From contig LLEY01000010.1 of the NCBI GenBank assembly GCA_001414485.1, forward strand, positions 62,001-126,000: 64,000 nt of DNA, in the 5' to 3' direction. The position numbers and the translations under genes are program-made. This DNA is from Calycina herbarum. Lineage: Eukaryota > Ascomycota > Leotiomycetes > Helotiales > Pezizellaceae. Below the pieces are notes generated by a model. The model saw only the letters and a program-made list of their open reading frames with translations, was not told the origin of the DNA and did no database searches. This document shows positions 1-12,021 of the stretch, piece by piece. Every line of letters begins with the position of its first letter. Position 1 is the stretch's first letter.

Positions 1-3000
1 CGGCTACTCTAACAGATGTAATATCTACGGAAGAGTCTAAGTCTAGGTCTATAATAATCCGCGAGTCGAGATTCTCAGGCCGTAAGAGGACTTATATATA
101 AGTAGATATCTTTATTACTATTTAACTATCTGCTTCTTAGTCCTAGTAAGTAAGGGAATCCGCTTAATTCTAGCTACCAGGCTTATAAGTAAGTAGGAAG
201 TTAAATCAAGAGAGGGTTTTAGCCTAGCAGGCTTGTCGGCCAGACAAGGCTTTAGTTGTTATAAAGTACTCGAGAGCTTTATAGTCTAAAACGACCCGTA
301 CCTAGTGTAGAGACCCTTCGAGCTCAGGTCTCTAGGCTTCTAGAGAACGTATAATAGCTAGTATCTCTTTATCGTAAATCAGGTAGTTAATCTCAGCAGG
401 TATTATTATCTTAGAGAAGTAAGCTACAGAGTGCTACTCTTAACTCGGCTGTAACTGAAGAAGTATACCGCTAAAGACGCCGTCAGAGGAATCGGTCTCA
501 ACTATAGACTCGTATTACAGATTAAAGTATATAAGAAGAGGTATATTAATAAGCCGGGCCTTCAGCTTAGAGAAGGCGTCCTAATAAGCAGGTGTCTACT
601 AAAACGGCTGGTCTTTACGGGTTAGGGCTGTTAACAGGCGTGTAACTCGTCCGTAGTTAAGAATAAACTTCCGGTAGAAGTTATAAAAGCCAAGAAAGGA
701 CTAAACACCGTAGACTATAATAGAGCGTTCCTAGTTACAGATCGTTTCTATCTTTTCCAGGTCTACTTCAATCTCGTTAGTACTTACGTAGAAGCCTAGG
801 TACTTTATACAAGTAACGTTAAACTTAGATTTCTTAATATCAGCTTATAAGCCAGCTTTACAAAGCTGTAAAAGGACCTTATAGACGTATTTCTAATAGT
901 CTAGCTCGTTCTTAGAGTAAATAAGAATATTATTAAGGTAAGTAGTATAAAAGTCGTCTAAATAGTCGAAGAGTACGTCGTTTATAAACTATTAATATGT
1001 TACAGGTCTGTTAGTTAGTCTAAAAGGTATAACTTTGTACTTATAGGCTCTATAACAGGTCTAGAACGTTGTTAGTTCCTTAGAATCAGGGTTAATCCGA
1101 ATCCAGTAAAAAGCTTGTCGTATGTCTAGCTTTATAAAGATACAAGCCTTGCCTAGTCGAGTAAGAGTTTCGTCGATTAATAGAAGAGGATACTAGTCCT
1201 TATAGGTTAGGTTATTAAGCTTATAGTAATTAATATAGAACTGTAGAGAGCTGTTAGACTTCTTAACAAAGAGAATCGAGGCTGTAAAGAGGGCTTAGCT
1301 AGCCTTAATAAAACCTTTATAAAGGTTCTTAATAAGGTATTGTTTTATAGCCCGGAGCTCGTCCGTTGACTAGTGGCGGAGGGGGCTATAGGACAAGTCG
1401 TCTACGTTCCCGTCCGTAAGTTCGATCTTGTGGTTATATAGGCGACAAGGGGGAAGAGTATTAGACACAGCTTTGGAGAAAACGTCTACGAGATCCTAGT
1501 AGGCTCCGGGGAGGCTTTCTTAGACCCGTAAGTCGTCTTTTTAATCCGTAAGCTTTTTTTCTATTAAGTAATCGATCTTATAAAGAGAGGTACTAAAGGC
1601 CGTAGCTTCAGTGTCTTATAGGTTACGGCGATATACAGCAGCACCGATAACAGCAATGTCTACCGGTGACAGGTTAAGGCGTACACGTTTCAGGCGCGCT
1701 ATAGAGGCTTTACAGATATCTAAACCTATAAGGGCACGGTTCATATTTCGTAAGTTGTTTTGGCGGTCCCAGTACTCGCTATAACGTACGGCCAGGGGTG
1801 TAGCAGGCGGGCGCGCCAGGATCCGAGGGACTAGTAGCTCGTCGATAAGGCTTACGGACAGTTGCAGGTCTTCCTAGTATTTACGTACAACCTGTTCTTC
1901 TAGGGCCTAATCGCGGCGATCCGCGTTAGCTTAGTAATCTAGGTTTAAGAGCCGAGTCTATAGGATCCTAGGATCTAGGAGGCGTAGCCGGACAAGGTTA
2001 GGAGAAGGAGGGAGATCTGTAGGCTATATAAGTCAGCGCTAGCGAGGGTTGAGTTATACGTTAAGCTAGTTAAACCATATACGCCTAAGAATGAGGTTCT
2101 AATAGCTAGTATTAAGAAGGACTATAGAGACGTTGTACTATTTACAGCTGTCTATATATAAGTAAAGAACAATATAGCAGTCTACGGACTGTCGACTCTG
2201 TCTATCAAAGCCGCGAACTATAATAGAAGTAGGAAGAGTATAAATAGTTAAAGGGAAGAAGCGAGCTAGCCCCTAAGCGAACTTTGTACTAATAAGTACG
2301 AAGCTGTTTACTCTAGTATCAGCTAGAGCAGAGGTTTTAAATCCGTATCTATTAAAAACCAAGTTATAAGAGACTATGAACTGTTTTCCTCTAAGTAGCT
2401 GACTTAGATCGATGGCTAACTGGCTAGGACCTCGGTAAAGCAAGCCTAGAGGGGAGACTTTCCCTAGACTTGGTTGTTTTCCGACTGTCCTAAGTTAGAC
2501 GTAGGCTCCGCAAGCTTATTAACGTCTGTAATAGGCTTAGAGTTCTTAGAGCATTCGCGGGCATAGTGCCCAGTCCTCTTATACTTAAAGCAGGCGTTGT
2601 CCGGTTCCTTATAAGCAGGCGTTGGTTTACGTAATAGTCTATAAAGGCGGGGGGCCGGGGTAGGGGAGGTTATACGGAACGCAGTTTAAGTAGTAGTGAA
2701 AGTTCTAGCTGGGCGGGAGGTAGTAGTAGCAGTTATAGGCCGGGGGATAAGACGAGCGGTTCGTAAGTTGCTTCTACGGAGCTGAAGTCTTCGTAAGTTC
2801 TTGTTAACAAGTCGACACTTGTTTGTTAAGGCCGTACTTATAAGTAGGACGTCTAAGAATAGTAAGACGGACTATTATAGAGGTGGCGTAAGCTTGTTAT
2901 ATAAGTCGGGCTGTAAGTCGTCTATCGGGATCCGTCTAGTGCTCGCAAGGTATAAGAAGCGAGTATAGAAGGTTACGAAAGTCTCGTTATCTCTTATAAC

Positions 3001-3986
3001 GAGCCGGCGGAATTCGATACAGGCGTCCTACGCTTCGAACAGGTTCTCTAGGATATCTACAAGATATGCGATTATTTCTTTTATAAACTAAAATAGCTTA
3101 GGTCCCTTCTAGTAATAGAGCGTAAGATACTTCTAAGCAATATCAGCTATATAGTTAAAAACGTAAGCTATCTTTGCTTCCTCTAGCTTAAACATAGAGG
3201 CGTTGATAAGGAACTTGTCCTTAATCTAGATCTTCTAGTTGTCGAAGGTTAGAGACGAGCTATCTATTAGGGGCTTAGTATCCTTAAGCTTAACCGTAAA
3301 CGACCTATGTTATCTAGTTTCAGACAGGGTATTCCCTCGCAGAGGGGTACAGACGTCGTCCAGTTGTTCTCGCAGTAGGCAGACCTGTTCTAGGGCTATA
3401 GCGAGCTGTTGAGCGTCCGTAGACTAGTCGGCAGACATCGTTGTAGACGACTCAGTTATAAGGATAGAGGGTATAGGTAGAAGAGCCCTAGGCTCTTGTG
3501 CACGGTGGTAGGCGCAGGTACGTAGGGCTGTATAAGGCGCCGGTAGCATCTACGAGCGGTCTATACAGACCGTAGGTATCGTGTTAGAATCGCAACAGAT
3601 ATTCTAATCCTTCCTAGGAGCAGTAGTAAATAGAGAGAAGAAGAGAGCTTTAGATAATGTAATAAACCTAATCTGCTAGCCCTCTAGTAGTTATCCTTAC
3701 CTATAGTATATATAGGTATAGCAGATAATCAGAGAAGTAAGAGGTGGTTTAATTGAAGATCTAAAGCTACAGAAGAGAAGAGAAGGAAAGAGGAGACTTC
3801 TAGAGGTCCTATAATATAGAGATAGCTAAGGAATCGATAAGTTATAAGAATGTCGATTCGTTTGTAGAAATGGTTCCTGGCCTAGGTAGGAATAGTTCCA
3901 GGCCAGGCCAGGAATAGCAGGCTTTGCGGACGCCGGCGAGCAGCCATACGCGAGTCACGTGCTCGGCGGTGGCCAGGTCCGTAATA
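1..3986 (-). mobile_element. RIP-degraded Ty3/Gypsy retrotransposon, left end cut by window
   Basis: A long terminal repeat (LTR) retrotransposon is read on the minus strand, so gag lies to the right and pol runs off the left edge. Visible signatures are a gag zinc knuckle near 2545-2600 (CFKYKRTGHYAREC, second Cys changed to Tyr), the RT catalytic box near 911-955 (YLNNILIYS, from YLDD), and RNase H near 330-480 (ETDSSDG, then NYLIYDKEILAI). Integrase should lie beyond position 1. Many in-frame TAA and TAG stops and D-to-N and C-to-Y changes are all C-to-T or G-to-A, the RIP pattern. The element is non-functional. Its right-hand LTR is listed separately. It appears to have inserted into the LTR that starts at 3987, because that LTR lacks the first ~40 bp found in its two relatives. 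Confidence 0.85.
3582..3986 (-). repeat. 5' LTR of the minus-strand Gypsy element
   Basis: On the minus strand this repeat starts with tattacggacc (probably TGTTACGG before RIP) and ends with ...ttctaaca. The gag-side leader follows it. It is more GC-rich than the internal region and contains CACGTG near its start. The boundaries are inferred from the TG...CA rule and from the change of sequence at 3986/3987. The second LTR is outside the window, so the length (405 bp) cannot be confirmed. Confidence 0.55.
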
Positions 3987-4399
3987 ATAAGGTATAATAT
4001 CTAGAGAATAGAAGGTAATATAAGAGGGAATTAGTAATACGAAGAGCATTTAAGGGTTTTAGAATCTTACTATTATAAGACTATTAGAAGTCACGTGCGG
4101 TTATGTGACGTGATCGTCTATATTACCTATATCGTCTAGATTATAAGCGACGCGAGCGATATAAGTAATATAGGTAATATACTTAGAAAACGAAGGTTCT
4201 ATATAAGACTAGCACGTCTACTATTAGATAAGAGCTTCGTACTTAACTTTAGTTATTAATCTTATTACTTTACTTTAATATCTTTGATATAAGTAAAGAG
4301 TTTACCTCTAAGTAAATATAATATAATAGCTGTCTTCTTTATCTATATACTAACTATTAAACTCGATATCTTTATAAGTTAGATACCGGTTTCGTTATA
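3987..4399 (+). repeat. 5'-truncated LTR (family shared with 6955-7419 and 8264-8709)
   Basis: It aligns with the other two copies from ataaggtataatatctag onward, through the shared block gcacgtctactattagata and gagcttcgtacttaac, to a common end ...cgttata. The first ~40 bp of the family (tgttacgaatcacgg...) are missing, replaced by the end of the minus-strand element at 3986. That is what insertion of that element into this LTR would leave. CACGTG-type sites (near 4093 and 4106) are conserved with the 6955-7419 copy. Confidence 0.7.
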
Positions 4400-5767
4400 C
4401 TTTAAGTACTTACTTCTAAAGCTAACACTATTAGAATAACTTTATATTAGATATTTACCTCTGCTACTAGCTTAGTAGTACTAGCTTATATAGTTACTAC
4501 TATATCCGTATACTATAATCGAATTAAGATTAAAGTCCTAGACTCTTACCTTAGTAAAAGAACTAAGCTTCGAAGCTTCTTACTCTAGTACGAAATATAT
4601 ATCGTCTTTAATCTTATAAGGTTTACTAACAACCTAGAGAAGATAATATAAGCTACTACCTTCTTATAAGACTATCTTAAATTACTAGGAACGGATTAGG
4701 CTAAAGATTACTAAGACGAAATAAATAAGATTTTTAAAACCTAGATAGAGAGAGTGTTTAGAGATATTAATACTAAAAGAACTATTAAACGATAATTATT
4801 AGAATTATAATAAGAGAAGTTAGCTACTAATTATATAATATACTTCTAGTAATTCACTAGTAGAGTAGAATAGAAAGACTCGGCTTTTAAAGCCTACTTC
4901 TATTAAGAACTTAAGAGCTATATAAAGAACGAAATATCTTAGAGAGAATAACTAGAAGACCTTAGTAAAATAATTAACCTTTTTATTAAAATTAATAATC
5001 GAGCTTATAAGCGAAGTCTTAAAAGAAAAGACTAGGATAGCTATTACTCTACTAAACATAGAAAGTTAAGACGTAACTAATAGCTATAACTAATAGAACT
5101 AGATATAACTAAGAAAAAACCCTTTAAGAAAGAAGGCCTTTTCTAGGAAGAACGTACTAAACAACGCGAGTAGAGCTTATATTACTTATATAGCCTTTCT
5201 AGCTATAGAGCTAATAAGTATAGTAAGAATACTACGAAGAAACTATAGAAAGAAAAAAAACATCTTAGCGCTACTTATTAGTAGATAGTAGTAGTACTTA
5301 AAAGATAAGAATTTATAGAAGAAGAACTTAAGATATAAGAGTATAAAATCTAAGTCGAAGATAAGAAGGTAGCTAGTATATTATAAGATACTAATAACGA
5401 CGGTAACCTACTTCTTAAGAAATACTATAATATATAATCTAAAGAAGAGTATATACTACCTCTTTAGATAGAATACGAGTTACTACCTTCTACTAGTTCC
5501 TCTGAATTATTAGACTTATTATCTAGTTTAGAAGAAGAAGTTTATAATATAAGACCTAAGGTAGAAGAAACCTAGGCTTTTATAGGAATATTTAAATAAG
5601 GAAATCGCTAGGTATATATAAATAACTAGAAACTAGAATTTTAGAGCTCTTATACTATAAGAGGTATTAAACTAAATCTTTTAATAATATATATAGTTAT
5701 AAGAGATAACTCTAAAATAATAACTCTAGTTAGTCTAATTACTAAACGAGAAACTATTAAAGAAAAG

Positions 5768-5916
5768 TGTCGGTATAATTAAAGTAAATAGCACTCTACG
5801 TAACCTTCTCGCTTAAGGTCTATTTAAGTAGTTAGAGCAGCTAACTTTGCTCTATATATACAAACGATAATATACTCTTTTTATATTATACTATTAGCTA
5901 CTAAGTTATACTAACA
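5768..5916 (+). mobile_element. solo LTR (149 bp) with TSD AAAAG
   Basis: The repeat starts TGTCGGTAT and ends ATACTAACA, a near-perfect terminal inversion. It is flanked on both sides by AAAAG (5763-5767 and 5917-5921), a perfect 5-bp TSD typical of LTR retrotransposons. It lies inside the degraded Gypsy element between gag and protease. A 150-bp relative with its own TSD sits at 50,430-50,579. The present copy differs mostly by C-to-T and G-to-A changes, so it took part in RIP after insertion. Confidence 0.85.
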
Positions 5917-6954
5917 AAAAGAAACTAGAGTATAGCTAATAATAAATTAAGAAACCTAGCTATTCTAAAATCGAGGATATATAGAAAGTCTATAACATTT
6001 AAGAGGAAACTAGTATATAGACATAGAATACTCTAAACGGATTTATAAGACGTTTTTAAATATTATTCCTTAGAACGCTATCTAAGAATATTATACTAGA
6101 AAAACATATATAATATATTATAGTTATAATATTTAAGAATAACGAAATAGTATTTAGGAAATAGTATTTATAGGAATTATTTACTATACTTTTCTAGAAA
6201 CAACGGGATTATAATATAGTAGATTAGATAGAAGTAAAACTAGAGGAATTCTACTACCTATCTATTAGAGAACTATAGTTCTTAGAATTAGTATAGAAAA
6301 TAACTATAAAATAGACGTAGTTAGAACTATACACTACTATAGACTAGTTAACCTAGAAACGATTTAAAGGAAATCTACTAGTATCTACTAGAATTATAGA
6401 ATACTAGTAAGTATATAAAGTAGTTATATCTAATAAAGAAAAACTAACGCTCTTTTCTTAGTCTTATATCTAATTAGTTAAGAAAGAGAACTTAAGAAGT
6501 CGGTTATTTAAGGTTTACTATATTAAACTAGAAATATATACTACTTTAAGAGAAAGATAGTTAATTATAACTATAAAAATATAGAGAAAAAAGCTATAAG
6601 TTATAATTAACTTAGGAGTAATAGATAACTTTCTTTCTCTAGTAGCTTTAAAAAGCTAAATATTCTAATTAATAAAATAAGACTATATTACCTAGAGGTA
6701 ATAGATAAGATAGATATTACTTACTAAGATAGAGTAATTAACTAGTAAACTATCTTAATAAAAACTAATATCGAAGAATATATCTTAGATATCTAATTCG
6801 ATATTATTAAAATAGAAAGTAAGAAGATAATACTTAGTATACTATAGATTTAAGAATATAATCTAAATATCGACTAGAAGGCTAGAATAATAACCTTTAG
6901 CTAATATAATTATATAGGTTTATAATTTTAACTATAAGGCTAGAACAAGCTTAG

Positions 6955-7419
6955 TATAACGAAACTTAAATAAACTAAACAAAGGTAACTAAGTCTCGAT
7001 AGTTAGTACATAGGTAAGAAGTATAGATACGCTAGTGTGTTTACTTAGAAGTGAACTCGTTACTTATATTAAAGATATTAAATAAGATAATAAGATTAAT
7101 ACCTAAAGTTAAGTACGAAGCTTCTATCTAATAGCAGACGTGCTAGTCTTATATAGAACCTTCGTTGTCTAAGTATATTACCTATATCGCTTACATCGCT
7201 TATATCGCTCGCGATTAAAGCGATTAAGACGATATAGGCGATCACGTCACATAACCACACGTGACTTCTAACAGTCTTATAACAGTGAGATTCTAAAACT
7301 CTTAAATACCTTCTATATTACTGTTTTCCTCTTATGTTACCTTCTATTCCCTAGATATTATACCTTATTCTATTAGAGCGCTGTCTAGACTACTTACTAC
7401 GTAACCGTGATTCGTAACA
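6955..7419 (-). mobile_element. solo LTR (465 bp), reverse orientation, TSD CTTAG
   Basis: On the minus strand it starts TGTTACGAATCACGG at 7419 and ends ...gtttcgttata at 6955. CTTAG flanks it on both sides (6950-6954 and 7420-7424). It belongs to the same LTR family as 3987-4399 and 8264-8709 but is inverted with respect to them. It contains CACGTG-type sites and a run of imperfect 'cgatata/cgctta' motifs around 7175-7240. With no internal sequence and an exact TSD, recombination between two LTRs is the simplest origin. Confidence 0.85.
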
Positions 7420-8263
7420 CTTAGTACTACCTCTTCTAATATACCTAGACACCTAGTCTAGAGTCCTCTATAGAATAGTAAGAAAGCTAAACCAAAGATA
7501 CCTATATAGTATAAAGAATTTAAGGAATTGTTTAAAAACCTAGAAGATATACGTACTCTTTCTAAATATTAACTATAAGATTATAAGACTAAATTAAAAG
7601 AGAGTTATAATCTTAAGAAGTAAAAACTTTAACCTTATAACTAAAGGAATCTATAACTTCTTAAGAAGTATATATAAGAAGGAATTTAAAAAGAATATAT
7701 CTAAAAGTCGGATTTACTAGCTACTTCTAATATACTTATTTTATATAAGAAGGACGATCTAAATAAAAGAGTTTATATTAACTATTAAGACGTTAATAAT
7801 ATAACAGTTAAGAACGCTTATCTAGTGCTAGAAGGCTAGTACTTATAAGATAAGATTAGAAAGGCTAAAAAACTTATAAAACTCTACTAATAAAACGTCT
7901 TTAGCCTAATATAAATTAAGTAAGAGAATAAATAGAAGATAGTATTTATCTTATTATTAAGTCTCTATAAATATATAGTAATCCTATTTAAGTTAACTAA
8001 CGTATTAGCTATCTACTAGAGATAGAATAATAAAATATTAGAGAATCTTCTAAAGATAACTGTTATATATTACCTAGATAATATTCTTATATTTTTAGAA
8101 TTTAAGAAGGAATATAAGAGATATATTAGAGAAGTCTTATAAAAGCTTACTATAGTAGATTCTTATCTTAAGGTTTTAAAGTATAAATTTAATATAATAG
8201 CTCTCTATAAATATATCAAAAGAGATACTTATAGAATAGTACCTATATTCGAAGAAAACTAAA

Positions 8264-8709
8264 TATTACGAATTACGTTATATATAAAGAGTAGTCTAGA
8301 CGGCGCTCTAATAGAACAAGGTATAATATCTAGGAAATAGAAGGTAATACTAGAGAGAATTAGTAATACGAAGGTATTTAGATATTCTAGGATCTTATTA
8401 TTAGATAACTATTAGAAGTTATATAATAGATCCTCTTAGATCTCTTAAGAGATCTAAAGAGATCTAGAGATCTAGGCTTATATAGAGATCTATATAGCAC
8501 GAGAGGTTCTATATATACTAGCACGTCTACTATTTAGATAAGAGCTTCGTACTTAACTTAGTTATTAATCTTATTATCTTATTTAATATCTTTAATATAA
8601 GTAATAAGTTTACTTCTAAGTAAATATAATAGTATATCTATACTTCTTACTTATATACTAACCTTCGAGACTTAGTTACCTTTATTTAGTTTATTTAAGT
8701 TTTATTATA
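8264..8709 (+). repeat. LTR (446 bp), apparently the 5' LTR of a second Gypsy copy
   Basis: It starts tattacgaattacg (TGTTACGAATCACG after RIP) and ends ...ttattata, the same ends as the inverted solo LTR. The sequence after it (ctttaagtatc...) matches the leader after the LTR at 4399. It therefore behaves as the 5' LTR of the gag-bearing copy that follows. A run of agatct repeats (about 8430-8475) is specific to this copy. Confidence 0.75.
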
Positions 8710-10107
8710 CTTTAAGTATCTACTAAGAAGTTTAGTTACTATAGTCTTAGTAACCTCCGCCGCTGCTACTAGCTTAAATACTAGTTAAGTCAACGTTATA
8801 AAAATATTTAGAAGTGCTATTAGAGAAATACCTACTAGTATATAACTAGCTAAGAACGATGATAATATTAGTATACTAGATACTCTTAAGCTCTATAAGG
8901 TTAAAGTACTTAAATCTATTAAAGTTAAGATACTAGATATATATTATAAGAAGTAAAAGAAACTTAACTTATTTCTTCTCTAAATAGATATCTACTTTAA
9001 CTTTAACTCTAATAAATTCGAAGGTAATTATAACTTATAAACTATCTTCGCTATCTCTTACTTAAGAGGATTAGTATTAGAATAAGCTTAGCTATATTTA
9101 GAGGATTTCTTTAAGAATAAGAATAAAGATAGAAAAATAGAATTAACTAAGATTATATTTAAATCTTAGAAGAGATTTAAAGTAACTATTAGAAAAGTCT
9201 TTAGAGACTTTAATACTATTTAAACTACTATATATAAGCTTTTAGATTTATACTAAACTAGATTTATAATAGATTATACTAACGAATTTTAATATTATAG
9301 AATAAAATTAGAATAGGATACTATTACTCTTATAGAACTCTTTTATAGAGGATTAAAGGTATATATTTATAAGGAAATAGCTAAATAAAACTTATAGTTT
9401 TAAACTATTATAGGTATAATTAAGAAGGTTATCTAGTTAGATAACTATTTATATAAATTTAGAAAGAGTAACCCTAGATATAAGAAAAAGAGTAAAAGGT
9501 TAGAAAAGTAGAAGCACGCTTATATTAAATATAGTAAGAAGGTAAATACTATATAGAAAAAGACCTTTCTAAAGAAAGAAGAACTTTCTTAGAAAGAGTA
9601 AAATCGTCGACGTAAGTAGAACTTATATTATAACTATAGCCTCTCTAGTTATAAAGTAAATAAGTATAGTAAGAAGAAAGACTCTAAAGAGAAAGAACAA
9701 GTTAATAGTACTATTTAAAAAGAAGTAGCTTTACTTGATAAAATTAAACTTATAGACGATAAACTCAAAGCTAGAAAATATAGTACGTAGATTAAAATAG
9801 ATACTACGGATATAATAGTAGACGCTATATATCTATAGCCGAATAAAGGAATTAAGTTATAAGTTAGTAAGATACTAATAATAATAGAAATCTACTTCTT
9901 AAAGAATATAATAATATATAGTTAGAAATAGAATACGAATTACCTCTTTAAGTAGAATACGAATTATCGCTATTAACTAGCTTATTAGAGTCGTTAGAAT
10001 TAGAATCTAATTCGTTAGAAGTAGATCTAAGAATATATAAGCCTAAATAAGGTAAGACATAGGTATTTATTAGAACTTTTAAGAGAGAGAATAGATAGAT
10101 ATATATA
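8710..10107 (+). mobile_element. RIP-degraded Gypsy gag region (second copy)
   Basis: This is the continuation of the copy whose LTR ends at 8709. A zinc knuckle remains near 9622-9672 as YYNYSLSSYKVNKYS; the family form would be CX2CX4HX4C, and here every Cys and the His are Tyr (TGT/CAT to TAT). Upstream sequence around 9100-9480 corresponds to a capsid-type gag with many TAA and TAG stops. No protease or RT follows. Composition changes sharply near 10,108, where much less mutated sequence begins, so the copy is truncated there. Confidence 0.7.
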
Positions 10108-10270
10108 TAACAGACGTGCTTCAGTAGACAAAGGCAGAACAAACAACACTCTATTCTTAGAACAAAAGACGAGGAGAGCAGAAGAGCTCGAGAGAACCGG
10201 GAACTAAATACAAGTCATCCGCGCTAGTGCGTGCGCTAGTACTAGCGTGCATCTAAGCGAACATGTGACA
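10108..10270. repeat. GC-normal strip between two RIP-degraded blocks, possible LTR fragment
   Basis: About 160 bp with ordinary base composition (contains CTCGAG, CGCG and a gctagtgcgtgcgctagtac palindrome-like stretch) lie between strongly AT-shifted sequence. Read on the minus strand it starts TGTCACATG, as LTRs do, but I find no matching TSD and no second copy. It may be a short LTR or an unrelated insertion that escaped RIP. Confidence 0.35.
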
Positions 10271-11778
10271 TCCAGCCTTCGTAACTATAACCGTTATAAT
10301 AAGTAACCTCTTAGCTAAGTTATTACTATCTTCTACGATATCGACTTCTGAATTCTAACTTTTCCGTCTCTAACTTCTATCTAAATCCTCTCTAATATAG
10401 ATAATCGAGAGATTAGATTATATACTCTTATAGTAAATACTTTGCTTTTAGTAGAAAACATCTAATATAGCTAATATCTACGAATAAGGCTAGCTACGAC
10501 TTATATTCTACCTTTCGCTAAATACTTCGCTTAATAAACTATATTTTATACGATAATTCTTCTACTACTAATACTACCGTCTATAGACACCGCCTACTAA
10601 TACTATACCGATAATACGAAGACTCGAGAACGAGCCTTTTTTAAGAGAGAGAGATATAATAGCTAGCTATTAATAGAATTGCCGAGCTATTAGAATAGCT
10701 AAGAATACGTGCCGAGTATAGTACGGTATAGATAGTTATAGAACAGTAGATACTAAGAGTACGGAATAGGATTATAGTATAGTTTTAGTTTCGAGATTAT
10801 TAGAGCTAGATCGGTATAGACTTTTGTTATTATTTAGCTCTCTTATATATAGATACTCTTACTCTCTCTTAAGAAAAGAACTAATTTAGTCTTTTCCTTC
10901 GTATTAGAGCCTAGTATTCGAATATATTATTCTATCGAACGTACTTCTATATACCTCTTTTATAATAGTATCCGTTTCGTACTATAATAATAAGAGTCTA
11001 GATAGGCTTTTACTATTTAAAGTAATTAATAGATACGTAGCTACTACGTTCTTCGACTAGAATTATTTAGATAAACCTATAACTATTTACAAACAGCTTA
11101 ACTGAACCGATATAGAGGTACTTATATAAAGAATATATAATACTTAGACCGTAGTAAAGGAATTAGTTAGTAAAGTATAAGACTACTATATAAGGTCTAC
11201 GAACCGGACTCGAAGAGCGGTAGACTTTAACGTAGACGACTTTGTTTAAATATCGACTTATAATTAGAAGATAGACTAGCTAAGTTATAAGCTAGATAGA
11301 TAAAATGAAGGTCTATTCTAGATTATAGCTCGCGAAAGACACTCTTTCTAGCTCGAATTACTAGACTACTTCTATATATACTCTATATTCTACCTATTAC
11401 TACTCTATAAAGCTGCTATAGATCTATTACTTAGATAGGTAAATAAGCTACCTCTGCTAATACAGGTTATAGATTAGAAAGAGTAGAAAGTAGAAGAAGT
11501 CTTAGCTATAAGAATAATTCGTAGAAAGCTCTAATATAGAGTTTAATAGTTAGACTACGACTCTAATCTATAGTAGTATCTAGTCTCGAATTTTAAGTAT
11601 TATTTATATAAATTATATAACTTTTACCTCGTTAATCTAAACCGCGCTAGTTCGCTAAGGGCTTTATAAAACTAAATATAAGCGTAGAAGAACGATATAG
11701 ACGATTATAACTATTTTATAGATAATTCAGTTATAATATAAAGCTTGCGAATAAGCTTTTTCAAAAGAGAGAGGGTAA
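10271..11778 (+). mobile_element. degraded Gypsy pol 3' end: integrase C-terminus and chromodomain-like region
   Basis: The plus-strand reading of about 11,050-11,700 resembles the end of chromovirus-type pol. A D...VDDFV segment is followed by YKLDR and IIAREGHSF. Then come PPLLIQV and VEEVLAIRIIRRKLQYRV, the usual start of the chromodomain (VLdsR...rrklqYlVkW). The aromatic and Gly positions are partly lost. Stops are frequent. A purine-rich tract, aaaagagagaggg (11,763-11,775), stands directly before the LTR at 11,779, as expected of a polypurine tract. The part before 10,900 is too degraded to name. Confidence 0.65.
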
Positions 11779-12021
11779 TATTACAGCGCTGGTCCGTAAC
11801 CTAGAAGAATACACGTGATAAGCACGTGACCTTAGCAACTACCTCGGTAATCACCTCGGTGATAAGGATGTATTAGAATAACGAGCCTTACAGTTACTAA
11901 GCAACCCCTTTCCTCTGGGTATATATACCGCGTTGCCCTCGTAGATAGAACTGTAGCTTTAAATTCTCGAATTTATACATATATACTCTTGTGCCTTTGC
12001 CTTTGGTTATAGATCGTGACA
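11779..12021 (+). repeat. 3' LTR (243 bp) after a polypurine tract
   Basis: It starts tattacagcg and ends gatcgtgaca, with a polypurine tract immediately upstream. It contains CACGTG-like motifs (gtgataagcacgtgacc), a TATA-like 'gtatatatacc' at about 11,917-11,930 and normal GC, so it is far less mutated than the neighbouring pol remnant. It marks the right edge of the transposon block; unique sequence begins just after. The matching 5' LTR is not in the window. Confidence 0.6.

Larger units (their letters stand above)
3987..8263 (+). mobile_element. RIP-degraded Ty3/Gypsy element (gag, protease, RT), multiply interrupted
   Basis: This is a plus-strand element. A 5'-truncated LTR (3987-4399) is followed by a gag region whose degraded zinc knuckle reads YLYSLSSYRANKYSK near 5170-5225. 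An aspartic protease trace lies near 6600-6640, where NLGVIDNF stands for an original DSGATGNF. RT follows at 7480-8110: an N-terminal stretch with YKKDD and RVYINY, then the catalytic box YLDNILIF near 8069, from YLDD. Every change fits C-to-T or G-to-A. Two solo LTRs with perfect TSDs interrupt it (5768-5916 and 6955-7419). The RT is followed abruptly by another LTR at 8264, so RNase H and integrase are missing here. Dozens of stops leave no coding potential. Confidence 0.8.

Noticed and set aside
8430..8475. Array of agatct units considered as a CRISPR-like or regulatory array
   Set aside because: It is a simple repeat inside an LTR in a fungal genome; there are no spacers.
10108..10270. 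Complete solo LTR
   Set aside because: TG...CA-like ends, but no TSD and no second copy; kept only as a low-confidence strip.
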